From positions 7,784,001 to 7,848,000 of the forward strand of contig JAKCOZ010000005.1 of NCBI GenBank assembly GCA_022605955.1: a stretch of 64,000 nt of DNA, written 5' to 3'. The notes beneath the pieces are model-generated. The model worked only from the letters and a program-made list of their open reading frames with translations, was not told the origin of the DNA and searched no databases. This DNA is from Rallus limicola (Eukaryota; Chordata; Aves; Gruiformes; Rallidae). Positions within the stretch are counted from its first letter, which is position 1; each line of letters begins with the position of its first letter. Positions 14,101 to 29,100 of this stretch are shown here, piece after piece. Position numbers and translations under genes: made by a program.

Positions 14101-17100
14101 CTGTCAGAAGCACATTTTATTTTGTTTCATAGATTTCCATGAAGGAAATCAGTTCCCCCTGAGGGTCCACCAGGAATTTTTGAGACTCACACTGTTAGTA
14201 GCAGCAAACTCTCTCTGTCCATCTCGCACTTCAGGAACAAACTTTTGCAATAAAGCCTTCTGTACTTTCCAAATAGCTGGGGGCTCTATTCCTGTTTGCA
14301 AAGCATCCTGTAAGAACAGAAAATTATTTGCTAAAAGGAGCACGCACTTTTCTCCCCGAAGTTTGTATGTGCAGTATATTTTTTGAGCAAGTTATGCATA
14401 GATACAATGTAAATGAGCCATTCCAAATCCCCAACGCCCGTGTAGACAGTGATAGAACTAGAGGGAATGGTGTCAAGCTGCGCCAGGGGAGATTCAGGCT
14501 GGACATTAGGAAGCACTACTTCTCAGAAAGGGTAGTCAGGCACTGGAAAGCACTGCCCAGGGAGGTGGTGGAGTCACCAACCCTGGGGGTGTTCAAGGAA
14601 AGACTAGATGTTGTATTGAGGGACATGGTTTAGTGGGAGCTAGTAGTAATAGGTGAATGGTTGGACTGGATGATCTTTTAGGTCTTTTCCAACCTTGATA
14701 ATTCTGTGATTCTGTGAACTACAAGAAGTTTAAAGCAATCTACAAATCTTTCCTTCACCATGATGAAGTCGTACCGACCAGCTTTGCCTATGGTGCGACA
14801 GCTTAGCTCTTGTACTACAACAACTGAGCCACAGGCCTTCATTTTTTAAAACAATCTAACGTTTTTCCCAGGATTTTTAATTTTTTGCTCTAGTGAGAAT
14901 CACAGCAAGTAGCAAAAAGCTTGCAAATACCTACAAATTCTATAGCAGAAGCCCAGGTATGGTACGGCACAACGCTTGCATGCATTAATATGAAAAGAAA
15001 CAGTTCAGTATGAATCAGTGAATAGAGTTTGCTTTCAGTTCAACTTAACCTTAAAAAAATAGGGCTTTTTCTTCACATAGTTTGAGAAATAAACTACATT
15101 AAAAACCAAATTTATAATTATTAGCCCTTATGAGAACTCTCTATAAATCCTACACATAAATTAACAACTCAAACCTTTTTGGAAAGCATAGTGATGTATT
15201 GGTTCCTTTTTCACTACTGTTTAAATAACTATGAAAGAAACACCAGAAAGCTTTAGAATTCAAAGTATCTCACAACAAAATCCGTTTTGTAATTGACAAG
15301 GGAATATTTTACAATTGACAAGACTTGCCTTCGGTGACAAAGCTACATGAATTCTTTTAACACTTAAACTCAAAAGGATGAAGTAATAGTCAAGTAATCA
15401 AAAGTATTAGAAATTAATGGTAAGAATATTGCTGGCTGTGATTGCAACACAAAGAAATTAAAACATGCAGAAGCAAAAAACCAAAACAAGAAATCCAAGC
15501 CAACAAGGAATATTCCCATAAACTCATGTGAAGAGCTGTTCTGTTGCTGATGAAATCCATTTCTTTTTGGAATAGCAAACAGAACCTCTTTCAAAAAAGG
15601 AAAAAAGACAAATCAAGATTTTTTGCAAAAGTCCAAAAGCAATTTCTTCCAACACCTTACACTTGAAAACCTACTAGTATCTTAAAAAAAAAAGCCAACC
15701 AAAACCTCCATAAAAATTTTCAGCCTGTGAAAATTATGCTTTTCAGTATTAAAAAAAAAAAGGTTTTCCCAAGTTCTAACATAGGTTATCAGCACATAGA
15801 TTTACATTATGATGTATGTAATCTCTAACAAATGGGTGATGTACATACAAAGCATATTCTTAATCTGCACTAGAAAAACGCCACTGAGGCATTTTGGCAG
15901 CAGCCAAGGCATCTTCAGAAAACTGATCTGCAGCCTCTCCCCTTCTGGTAGCTTGTTGAAGCCAGAATCACATGGAGGACTTTTCAGGATTCTTTTTTTT
16001 TTTCACACCAAATATTCAAGATTACCTTTAGTGTCTCTATATCTTCAATCTTCACTACAAATTCATCACGTTCTCTGTACATGCCCTCTCCTCCACTGTC
16101 TGTATTCTCCTCATCAGTACATCCTTCCATTGCAACAGTTGCCTGTATCTTCGCCAACTGGTCTGAAGTCATGGCATCCTGTTGAGCTACTTTTGAGGGG
16201 TCAGATGGATTCATTTTCTCCTGCACATTGACTACAGGAGCAGTTGTCTGTGGAGATTCCTGCTTTATTACAGCAGTAGTAGCAGTGGGTGCAGCAGTAA
16301 CAACTGCCACTTTTTCAGCTTCTGAAGAAAAAAATCCAAGTTTTAGTTAAACAAATTATAAAGGATTAGCAACATAAAACAGGAACAAGGTTTCATTTTC
16401 TTCTTTCCTGTTACAATGCATATGAAAACCAACTACTCTATGAAAAACAGCATTATCTTGGCTACAGCTAAACCTTAAACAGAACCAAAATATTGTAGTT
16501 AGTATAACTCTGTGTGTATTAAACTGCTGCAGCTGTTAGCCTCTAGTAATAACAAAGATGAATGCTTTAGAAAACAATTTGATAGTTGCAGACAGGATCA
16601 ACAGGAAATACGTTGTACTTTGTGTGACTAAGCAAATACAATAGCAAAGGTTACAAGACTGAATCTTGTTTCCAGTCTGCTGGTAAGTAAAGTCTTTTTA
16701 AATTGGATTAAGCAAAGAAATACACATGAAATAAGAAAACATTTACTGTGCAACTTTTGGACATTTATATCTTACAATAATTTAACTGGAAGTTTCAGAT
16801 TAAAACTTTGGCAATACCCTAATGATTTTTAATATTAACAGAGGTGAGCAACGAGAACTGACGGTCAAAACAAAGGGAAAGAACATTTTTCTCCTCTATG
16901 CCCCAGAGCCAAAAGAAACTCCTACTTCTCAAAATTATTATTCTTTCCCACTTGAAAAAAAATCAGAATCCTTTTTAGATTTTATAGTCTTAGTTTTAAA
17001 CACTTACTGGTCTAAAACAAATTAGGTTATATTAGCTACAGCATAATTACCAATATCAGTTAGGAAACTTGGCTTCAAACTTAAGATAACCATCTTACAG

Positions 17101-20100
17101 GGTTTTTTTACAAGCACTGTTATTTGTTGACTTTTCACTTGAAAAAACAGAAACAAGGTAACATGATATATATTTTAATAAATTTAAAACACATTATTTA
17201 AATATAAATTAATGTGTTGATACAGAAGCTATATACAAGATACATGAAGATTCAGGAAATCAAGTCAGAAGAATTGCTAAACAATGAAGTATGTTCTTCT
17301 GGATATACCACATTATTGCAAATATGGTTTAGTTCTTTGTAAAGCTGTGATAGCTTTAATTAGACACAGCATTATTAGTTCCACAGATTGATTTACAGTC
17401 TTCAGAACAGCAAGTAAGTGTATATGCACTACTTAATTCTACCAAAAAAACCACTGTTTGAATATTTATCTTTCCATGCTTACGTGCAAAGACAGACAGA
17501 AAGAATTATTAGAAAATCTACAAAATACCAGTAGGAAAGAAATTGCTAAGCATCTTGTGTGATGTAAAGACAGTCTTGTATATGCTAAAACAGGAAAATT
17601 AATTTTAAAAAACCTCACGGTATAAATATTACAACCTTATGAATAATAAGATACAATAATATTGTAAAATAAATAATTGCAAATAAACCGCTAATGGAAT
17701 AAAAACCCCTTGAAAATATTTTCTCAGAAGTTGTACACAGACTGTGGCTTAGTAAAGTTAAACTTCAGCAAGTTTATTCCAGGTTTTAGCTTTGTGAGGG
17801 AGGAAAGATCACTGATTTCTAGGTTGAAATACATATTCAACTGAAAGAAACACGAGAAGCTTCATCTTCTGTAACAGACTTTCCAAAATGCACGATCTTA
17901 ACATAGTTTAATAGAAATATTCACAGAAGAAAACAGATCTGTACTTAAGATGAGGTGCTGTTTAGTATATTATGCATTCTGCAACCCTTCTTTGGTATCT
18001 GAGGTCTGAATTATCCTTTATGTTCAATTGTGCTATGTATGTTCAGTAAATTGTATCTCCCCTGGAGTAAAAAAAAAAAAAAGTCCCTCTCTCCTTTAAT
18101 CTAAAAAAAAAAACCACAAAAGAAAAAAAAAGAAACACTTCATTCTATTTTGTTAAGAACCAGCCTCTAAGTCATGGGTCCAGAGAAGAGTTTAACAAAC
18201 AATTCATTTTCTCCTTGTGATTATTTTGGAAGGTAACAGCATTTCTCTTAAATTATACATTTATATGATTGACCTGACAGTTTTTAATTGCTTACCAGAG
18301 GAAAACAGTCTTCACTGAAAAGGTCTATCTAGTCAGAAATACGCTGTATATTGAAAATACTTCAAAACAGCAGCATCAGTTAAAGGCTGTGAACACTGGC
18401 AATTTACCCTACCACACAGATGTAATACAAGGGAAACTGGAAAGTGTGTGATCAGTGGCTGCTGCCACGTGCCCCTCCTTGCCGAAAACAACCCTTCCCA
18501 GACCTTGTTCATTTGTTAGCAATGTATGAACACGCAGCTACAACACTCCCGATTAGTATGACTGCAATCAGAGTGAAATAATCCCCATCTTGGACTAGCC
18601 TATTCAAACCAGTGCTTAGCCTCTTAACCTCTGCTGATACCTGTTAATATGTTCGCTTGTTAGTTTTTTTTTTAATAGATTTAAAACCTCTGATATGATG
18701 TTTTGTTGAGGTTTCCAGGTGAAAAATCGTATTTACCATTCTAAGCCAGAGAAGAACTGACACTATTTCAATACTGGATTAAAATAACTTTTTGGCATTA
18801 GAAGAGTCCTCTTTTTAAGTAGCATGAAAAAGTTTATCTACACATTTTCTAACTGTGGAGAACACTAGTTTAGTTCATAGTCAATACATGTTTTGACGAG
18901 GACTTTTTAGTTATGACTGTAATTAAAACCAAAGCCTGTATCTGAACTGAAGTTAGCTGAATTTCTTCTTTTTTTTCCTCCCCCATCAACTACAGAAACC
19001 TCCTTCAACACATGCACTTGTAACTGTTTTACCTGATTTGTTCTTCCTGTCAGATGTATCATCCAAGGCTGACAACGCAGTAGAGATGCTCTTCTGAAGA
19101 TCATGGTTACCACCCACAGAATCATCTTCATCAGAAGAAAATGAAGGCAACGTTTCTAAATTTTTCTTAAGTTCTTCATCAACTTTTTTGGTTGGACTTT
19201 CTCCACTAACCTCAGCAGCTACAGGTGCTGCTGCTGCTACTGCTGGCTGAGGCTTTGCAGAGGACTGTAAGCAAGGGGCACGAACTATTTGGGTAACCGG
19301 TCGTCTAGTCCTGTTTGGCATTCGTACAGCTGGAGCTGAAAATTGTTGCCTAGGCCCAGACTTTAGAAAGTCTAAAAAAGATGCAATAAATCCTGTTTTG
19401 ACTTCAGGCTGTTTTTCTTCAACTTCTTTAATTTTTTGCCTCATTCTTTCCTGATGCTGGTAAGTATCGTAAGAACTTTCAGAAACAGGAGAAGAGTATG
19501 TCACGCATGAGTCATTTCCTCTTGAATTTTGACGTTTACACTGTCCACTTCTTTTTACCTGTTTCTGAAGTGCGCTGTCATCTTCTGCAGCAATTTTGTT
19601 TTGGCTTTTTCCTTTGCTTTTTTTCTTCAGAAGGTTCCCTTGAGTTAAATCTTGGCATTCTTCTTCACTTCTACTAATGGTTCCATCTCCACTTCGGGAC
19701 ATAGATAGTGACTGCAACGGCCCCTTTGACTGGTTAACTGCTACTGTACCATCATCACCACCCATATTAAAATCATTCTCTGAAGCAGCACTTTCTTCAC
19801 TTAGACTCTTACCACTTGAAACAAATTCTGTGTCTCTTGCATTCAGTGTACCATCAGCAGAAGCATCATTATCTTCTTCAGATTCGTGACTGATGCTAGA
19901 TTGTTTCTTAAGTGAACCAGCCCCATGCTCTTCTTGTCCAGGGCCCAGGGTGGGAGATGTCATTGTTCTTGGTACATTTTGATCAGAAGTTTCAATGTGT
20001 TGTTGATCAAGGCTCACAGTTTTTGTCTGTATTGTTGACACTGGTGTAAGATTTATAGTAATTTGGCCTCCATTCAAAGACATATTACTTATGCCTGCTG

Positions 20101-23100
20101 GCTTTCCAACTACAGTAGGTGAGGCACTGAAACCAGAAGAGACATGTCTTACATCCATTGATCGGAATGGTGGTTTAGACTCCTCGCTATTTTCAACAGA
20201 CTGGATTTCCTCTTCATTAGAAGCTGATTTGGCAAAGTCAGATGGTGTCACTCCACAGGCTGCTGCTGTTGCTGCTAAGATGTCATCTACATTGGATAAT
20301 ATATTCCTATCATCACTGAGAAGTATAGATTCTGGGAAACATATTGAACTAAGAGAAACAAACTGATTTTTTGAATCATGTTGATTTGTTTGAGTAAAAT
20401 GATCTTTTGTTGTCAAATGTTGCTGTAGTGGTTTTGAGGGCTCAGAAATGTCCATTTTCATTACTTCTGAATTTTGAGCATGAAGCTGCTGCTGAGAATG
20501 ACCCCCATTAGTTTGAATAATATGACCATCCATCTGAAGGAACGGATGTGTCACCTGCTGAGGACTCTGTATTCTTTGCACTTGTGGTGATGGCTTTGTT
20601 TGTCCTAAACCTGACTGCAGTATTGACTGATGAAGAATCTGCAGGTCACAGGCTGACTCCAGTAGTACCTGGGCACTGGGCAAACACAGCTGATGGCCAT
20701 GTCTTAAAGCATGGGGCTGAACCTGGGATGGTGTACTAATGACTTGGCCTTGCTGTTCTTGAGATTTACTTTCATGTACCTTATGCATAAGAGAATGCTG
20801 CTGGTTTAGTTCTTTAGCGCTCACAGTTATTTGTGTTGCTTGCATTAAATTAGCTGTCTTTTTTATATCATGGCTTAGGCTAGTGATATGGCCAATGTGT
20901 TGGGATAGCTGTTCCACAGAATTGACCATCCTTTCATCTTTCTTTGTTCCTTGAAGCGTAAGTCCAACAACTTGATCTTCAAGACGAGAGTTGCTTCTGA
21001 TTACGCTTTGAGAGTATCTGTCATCTGGTTTTGAGACCCTATAGGATGCATCCTGAGCATTGATTTCCTCATCGGTTAGTCTTTGAGTGGAAGATTCGAG
21101 AGAAGCTTGCTGTTGCAATGCCTGCATGTCCTGCATTGATAATTCTTCCTCTTGTTTGGATGAGGCATACAAATTAGAGTCAGACTTCCTTTTAACATAT
21201 GACTTTGTTTCCGAGGAAGACCTGTTGTTTTGCAGTGCCTGTGAATGAGCTGGAGATGCAAAAGGAGACTGGACAGATGGCAAAAACTTCTGAGACTGTG
21301 GAGAGGAGGATTCTTGTGACTGAGAGTTCTGAGAAGAATGTAAAGAAATATAGCTCTGACTAGGACTCGAGGCTGGAAGCGTTTGTATCCGAGGAGAGGC
21401 ATTAAAGGAAAGAGAAGGTGATGGTAATGTTAAAGACTGACCAGAAGAATAGCTTTCTGAAGGACTAACAGCTGATAAAACTTGTGATTGAGATGAAAAA
21501 CTAACTTGGGATTGGCTAACTGGAGATAAACCCTGAGAGTGACTAGAAGAGTAGCTCTGAGATTGGCTGACTGAAGAAAGCTCCCTCGTTTGCCCAGAGT
21601 AGTTCTCATTTGGAACTGAAGTCAATACCTGTTCCTCTGAGGAGTAACTCAGAGTTTGACTGTCAGAAGTAATAGTTTGCGATTGCCCAGAAAAAGTCAA
21701 TGTTTTATACAGTGAGGGCAGCTTCTCAACCTTGCTAGGTGAGAAATCCTGTGAGTGACTTACAGGTGGCACATTCTGAGCCTGGGATGAAACATAGTTT
21801 TGCGACTGGCTGACTGACAAGAGGCTTGGGAGCTGTGCTGTAGAATAGATCTGTGCTTGGCCTGTGATGACAGAACTCTGGTTTCGTGCAGTTTTGGCAT
21901 AGCTTTGTGTCTGCACAGAGGGAGCTACGCTTTGAGGTTTGGGAGTCTTTGTTGACCTTGGAGGCTGCTTTGTGGAACAATTTTTCACTTTTGCTGTGGA
22001 GGCAGATGGAAAACCAGGTGATGGAATTGCAGATGTGTATGACTGAGCAAGTTCCACTGTGACTTGAGAAGTCTTCTGCTGTGGTCCTCCATTGCTCACC
22101 TGAGTAACATCTCCAACTGGACTGCAGGACAATGCCGAGTGCCTAGATGTATCCTGAAAATTAACTCCACTTGTACTTGTTAAATAGCTGTGTAAGGAAT
22201 GCTGCGAAACAGTCAGTTGAGCCTGAACAGACTGAGTACTTGAAGGCCGCTGATGGTGTTTAATAACACTACATTCTCGCTGAAGTGCTCTATCCATAGA
22301 AGCAGTGGAACCAGTGAAGACAGATGTGCTATACGCCTGAGAAACCTGCTGAGCTCCTCCAAGGGTCGAAGGCAACAAACTAAATTGAGGTTGCAAAAGA
22401 TGGGGTGCAGATTCTTGAGCAGAACGATATGTTGATGACTGAGGTGGTATACTGGTACTTAAAACAGAACTGCCTAGGCGCTCAAATGTCAAAGCAGTTG
22501 GAACAGTGCCTTGCGATGTTTTAATCTGTAATAAAGGATCATGCGTAGTTAGGAGACCATTTGATGTAGCACTAAAAGTAGTATCTTGAAGAGCAAGAGA
22601 AGGGGTAGTAGCAAAGTTTCTATTGGTGAAAGTGTTGGGATGCTGATATGCTGATAAAGCAGATGTTGGTGGAAATGTTCCAGAGGTTGGCAAAGCTCCA
22701 GTAACAAATAGTTCTGTGGCTGTTGAGGAATGCATACCTGAGGAAAAAAATACAAAACAAGAAGGAAAAAGAGGATAAGGGAGCTTTACAAGTTAAACAC
22801 AGTGCATTTTTATAACCCATTTAAATGTAAAATCTTGCAGCATTTACTAATAGAAACTTCTTTAGAATCACCATTTTCAACAAAAGCATATAATGGAAAA
22901 CACTTATTGTGAGTAATTTTCAACTGGAAGTGCAGGTTTTAAGACTTTCAAATTCTATACCTACAGTGAATTGCCAAGGGAAAAAAAAAAATCACATCCT
23001 TAAACTCAATTTGTGAATTTAAAAAATTGTACAAGAATAATTCTGCTTTGAAACTGAAGTTTCTGTATTAGTCCTTTATTTTGATTTGAAAAGAAGTTCA

Positions 23101-26100
23101 TAGTAAAGGACAACTGATCAAAAGCCCTGCACACCTTTAATATACAGTAAAAAGGCAAAACTATACCTCAGCAATTATAACACATACACAATTAAAGGAG
23201 CAAATCCATCTCCTGCATTTACACTCACCAATACTTTTGTAACTCACTTTTTGTGAAACATTTTGGAGCTTCCAAAGAAATAGGCAATGGGCCTATTGTA
23301 TGCTTTCTAAAGCAAGAGTCCAAAATATCCACAGACAGCAACTATCTGCATAGTGCAATACCAACTATCCAACTGATAGGTACAGTATTAGTTATTTACA
23401 TCAAGACACTGGTATGACATCCTGACTTAAACATGATTTCCCAGCATAATATACTGCGAAATTCCCCTGCAAGCTTTGGGGCTTACAGCAGCGATCCTCA
23501 TGGTTCAGTGATTTTCACCTTGTAAATTGGAGGTCCTGCTGAGGTTTGTATATGAAGAAAAGTAAAGGCAGCAAATTTATTCTACGAGGCTTAAACTTCT
23601 TGTAAAGGAATCTGTAAAGGACTCCATCTCTACTGAGAAATTTACAAGGGTACACAAATCAGAAAACATTAAAATCACTGGTATCATTTGAACCCTTTTC
23701 AGTGGTTCTTGGGTACTCAAAACAGCTTTGAGCTTTGGACCATTAAGAATAAAGCCATCTTGTTTTGATACAAATACTTCAATAAAAAAAAATAAATCTC
23801 TTTATTTTAAAGTATACTAACTCCTCTTAAACTGACTGCAATTTAATCATACAACTACTTTGGAAGTTTCAGATGAAGCTGCAAAAGAAAGTCTTTGTCT
23901 TGAACTGAAAGGGAGAAACAAACTGATATGCAGAGATGTGATACTGAAGGAATGCCAAGGTATTTTTCATCCATCAACAATAAGGTCTTTCTGAGTAAGA
24001 AAGCATAAGCAGTGTTTTAATGCACTTTTTTTCCCCGTTCTAAAAAACTGCAACATCACATACAGCTGTTTGTTGACATTTTTTTACTGATCCCTACTAC
24101 TAACACAAAGGTAAGGGCATCCTGAAGCATCAAAGAAGGGGGAAAACTTGTACCTATTTTCACCGCAGATGTTAATTTCTAACCTGCATTTTTCCCTTCT
24201 CTTCCATAAATTAAAACCCTTCCCACTACACAGGTAGCTTCTTAGATGAGAAAAGAGTCAGTCGCAGAAGCCCTGTTATGTCAGAAATGCTGGTATTTGT
24301 ATTTTACTTTTGTAGAGGAGCAGACAAAAGGTATGGCAAAGGTATTAGATTGTGTGCACAGGCACTCCCCACTACCCTAATAAATCAGAATAGCGGTAAG
24401 ACATCCCACACATTCAAAGGAAGACTTGGTAGGACAATATGACAAACGCTCAGTTCCTCCCTCTATCACCCCAAAATGCAGTTGCAGGATTTGAAGAAAA
24501 AGCAAAAGTAAAAAACCCTTCTAAAGAAAGGTCACCTTAAAGAGTCATGGCCACTTGCTTTCTCTCATCAAAAAAGTTTGTAAAGACAAAGCTCTCAAAA
24601 GACACTCGGGGAACTGAGTGATACAGAAAGCAGTAGAAGTATTATAAAGGACAACAGAAAGCTCAAAGAACTGGTAATATTGAAAATGGGCTTACTGATG
24701 AGTTCTTAGTAATGAGTACTGAGAAGTCTCTCAATCACTGCTATCAACTTCAAACCTCTCCCCGATCTTCACAAGTCACTGTTAGGCAGGCTGCAATGGA
24801 GAAAGCTAGCACGAAGAGAAAAAAAGATTTCTTCCCAGCTGACACCCTGCTGAGAGGATGCATCATCACAACTCCCAACACCACTAATTTACATTAGCAT
24901 TGTATTTACAGACTAACAGAGTGCATCTTCATCTATGCTCTCACAGGTCTGCTTTTGTCCGCAGTGAATAAAATGTCACATTCTCTCAACTTTTTGGGTA
25001 GCTCTTCATGGGATCCAGCTGCACTTTATGCTTAACACATCAAGTGCAAACTGTCAACAAAAGGGTTGTTAACTCTTCCCTCTTCTTACCTTATGCCTCC
25101 TCCTGAGTGCTCATACAGCTGCACTGAGACACAGATTAGCTTGCTGATACAGTGGAAAACCATCCCAGCAAAGGAAAAAACACACGCAAACATTTTCTGT
25201 CAGACCAGTGAATAGATTTGATTCACTGTGCAGCTGCATAATCACTACATAAGATTAAGCACAACATGGAGCATCCCACAGATGTAGTAGCCACGCTTAT
25301 CTCGGCGCGGCTGATAGCAAGCTCAAAATATGCAAAGTTTCCTGCTCTGCACAGAAGGCTTGACAGATGGGGGAGGTTTGTAAGAGGCAGTCAGTCTGCC
25401 AAAAAAGACAGCTTTTTTGTTTATTTGTAAATTAGATCACTTATTTCTATGCAACATGCTCCTCAGACCTTTTTGAGAAGACCTTGCTTGTTCTGTGTAC
25501 AAAGGAGCTGAAGTTACCCATAGGCTTTAAGTAGTAATGTCACAGAAGAACAACTGTGATAGGGAACAGAGTTTGAGAATGAAAGATCTGCTAGGGTGTA
25601 GAGGCAGTCTACCTGACTATGTTTATGGCTTGGGGCTAATTCCAAACAAAGTTGGAGAATAACATTTGACTCATTAGGCAAAATAATCTAAATTCCTTCT
25701 AAACAGAATTTCTGTTCATATGATTCTTCATCTAATTCTTCCACTAATTTTTTTTTTTTTTAAATACTGAGATGGAAAAAAAGGTAGAAGACCTTTCAGC
25801 TAGTCAAAAGATTTTTCTTTCAAGTTCTCCCATAAATTCAATACAATCATGACAATTTTATTTCAAAAAGAAATTTTTACCTGTTTGCCAGGAAGGAGCC
25901 CTGAATTGTGGTAAAAGGGTAGATCCTGAAGAGACTGCCTGAGCGGTACGAGACTCGATAGCAGAGAGAAAATTCATAACTGAAGAAGTTTCCTTAGTGT
26001 TACTTCCAGCACTGTGCATATTGGTATCAAATATTCCTGAAAGACCTAGATGAGGGTGGAGAAAAAATGGAACAAAGCAAATAGACAATTCAGATGAAAT

Positions 26101-29100
26101 CATAAGAAATTCAATCAAACAACAAGGATATACATTCATAATTTACTAAAAATAATCTATGAAACATTAGCAATATTATTAAAGTACATTGATTTTTCAG
26201 TTTTTAAATGGTTTACAGGGTTTGCAACTGTAAACTGGAACCTGAGTATACTTTTTTAAATCTATTAATAAATCAATGTCAAACACGACACAAAAACAGT
26301 ATTTAGGTCAACCAATCAAATTCCCCCTTCATCTAAAGATTCACTGTTCCTCTTTTAACACAAACTGCTTAAACCTTTGGAATTTCTTCTGAAATAGATT
26401 AAAATTCTCTGTATCAAGCTTTTCCCTTTCTGGGCAGTTTGTAGGAGTTTGGACATCTCTGCGGAACTGGCTCAAGAAAACTGGTTTTGGTTGCATTCCC
26501 TCTTTCAACATACACCTTTGTGTGTTCCCTGTTGCTCACATCTTTCAGTGGCAGGCGGCTCAATGGAAAAGACTAGAGAAATCCATAGTTTTCAGTAACT
26601 GAGGTAATGTCCAGACCGCAGGGCCTGCACCCTGAAACGTTCCCTGTGGTTCTGACCTTCCACTGTCCTGATCAAGGACCTGGCCAAGAGACTGCAGATT
26701 CCAGACAGCACATGAACTCTAACAGCCTTCCTTAGAAACTGGATTGTAAAGCAAGCGTGAAGAGGTCACGCCCTGTCTTCTCCTGACATGGAGACAGGAT
26801 ATAATCAGGATCACAGCAAGATCATGATGCAGATGTAACACTGTCTAACTTGCTACTGCATTTAAAGTAAATTTTAACTTCCACCCAATGTTATGCCTCA
26901 GTTTACACATACAGGTACTAGCCACAGTGTGTTCCAACTTGCATTAGCTTTGCTATCTGTTTTAGACTAAAAGAATTGGCACAATTTCTGCAGCTGGCTT
27001 TGAGGCATACTTAATATTTGAACCTTACACACAGGCCAACACCCAAAAGCTGTACTTTAAAGAATAAATGCAGTTTCCTTAAGAACCAACATTAACTTAT
27101 TGAGCATAACCCCCCACTTACACTTACTTTCCTTTCCACTTATGGCATTTTGATAAAAGCTAACAACTGATTTTTAACTTTCTACTACAAACTCAGCTTT
27201 TCTAATACCACTTGCCACCACCTGCAAGACTAACTCCTCTAATTAAAAAATTCATCAACTTGAATCCACACTATGTAACAGTTGGGGTTTTTTCCCCTTT
27301 AGCTATTTAAAATGTAATCTCATGATATGCACAGTTACCAGTAGGATGGTGTGTAGTAGAGTATCCAGGAAGCTGATGAGAAGCTGTGTATGTCTGCCTG
27401 TGAAGAAGATCTGTTTCTGAATGTGATGAATGTCCTCCTCCATAGCTTAAGCTAAGGAAGAAAGCAAACATCATTAACAAAAATATACAGCTATAAAGTA
27501 CAACTATGAAATCCCAACCACAAACCAAAAAGGTTGCAGAAATAAGAGAACACAAGCCTGAGATCTGACGGATGTGGTTGTGCTAGTACATCACTAAAAA
27601 CATTAAGCAGCTAAAAAAAGTACTACAAAACCTAACGAGTCAAAGAGGGGGGGGAACACCACCCAAAAAACCCACTTGCAAAAATCAAAGTTGATCATGG
27701 AAAAGTCTAAAAAGGACTAGATCAGAAAGACAGAGGTCTTCCCAGTTCAACTCTGAGAAACACTGGATGGACACTTTTTGAAATGATTTACTGACATAAA
27801 ATCTGCAAAGCAGATAACTACAAATACATGCCCACTTTAACATTTCAATTTCTGATTCCATTAAAACTTAAAGGACCACGTTTAATACAAAGACTAAGTT
27901 TTTTTAAAAGACTTTATTAATTTTGGCATAATTCTAACAAAATTGACAGTGAGAGCACCAGCAAGGGCAAATCTCAGTCTCCAGACCTCCTAACATAAAA
28001 CACAAATTAACAAAGCACAGCTTTTATTTAATGTTTTGAAATGAGTCATCTAAATTAACATAGGCCTAATGGAAGCAAACTGAAAATACACAGTCTGGGC
28101 CCATGCAAAAGCAGTAATGCAGAAAATAAAGAAACGTGATCTAAACATCAAGGAACATCAGGAACCTGCCCAAAGTGCTACTGATTTCCAGCTTAAAAGG
28201 CAGAAAAAGGAGAGTGAAGCAAAACAAAATTCCAAAGCTTTCAAGCTTCCACAGACTCAGCTCTGTACAGCACCTGTCAAATGGAAAAAATGAAAGCCAG
28301 TATGGCCTAATAACCATTTATCTTCTTTTCTACTTGCCTTTTGGACATTAAGTTTATAGGTAGCTGCTACTTACTCCTGTGCACATGTGAGACTGCTTTA
28401 AGTTCAAAATTCATTGTAAACAGATGCCCAAAACCCCCAAATGGCAAAACCCACAGCCCTCCCTGCTGACTGCTGCAAGGGAGACTTCCTTTATCCTCTT
28501 TCATCCCTTGGGATGAGGGGGCAGTCACTCTGCATAAGGGAAAAATTGAGCCCTTGATGCCAGGAATCATGACATCATGGGAAACTTTTATAGAAGTCAC
28601 CAAATAATATGAAAATTGGCAACACTGCTGGATTTGCTTCATTTACATTACGGTGACAAGAGGAGGCAGTGGAGATCTGATGAACCTGTAAGAAGACTGT
28701 GACCTCCACAAGTTATGAACTAGAGAGAGCCTGACTGTAAGGGACATAACATTTTAGACTTCTAGATTAATTTCCATGCCTGACATGCACTAACAGGAGA
28801 TGCGGTTTCCGTTTCAACTAAACCCAAAAGGAACCTCAGCTACTGCTTTTCCCTCATGCACTTGCTGTCGAGCACTTCAACATCCTTCATAGCAATGATT
28901 AATTCTTAGAGACCAGCCAAGCCTCAGTTCAGAGTCAGCACATCAACACGCTTATGCTGTAGATCTTTGTGCAGTTCAACAGAATGAATCAGCAACTGAT
29001 TTCTATTATATGCTGACTGAAAACTAATTATTTGCTTCATTGCTATCAACAATTGGCATGTATGATTGCATGACACTGTAGGTTATTTTCTTTATTTACA

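Noticed and set aside
15809..16231. 140-codon plus-strand frame over QSER1 exon 5
   Set aside because: It is the antisense shadow of exon 5 and lacks independent features.
21076..21402. 108-codon minus-strand frame inside QSER1 exon 4
   Set aside because: It is an alternative-frame shadow of the giant exon; the Q/S-rich repeats give few stops in other frames.
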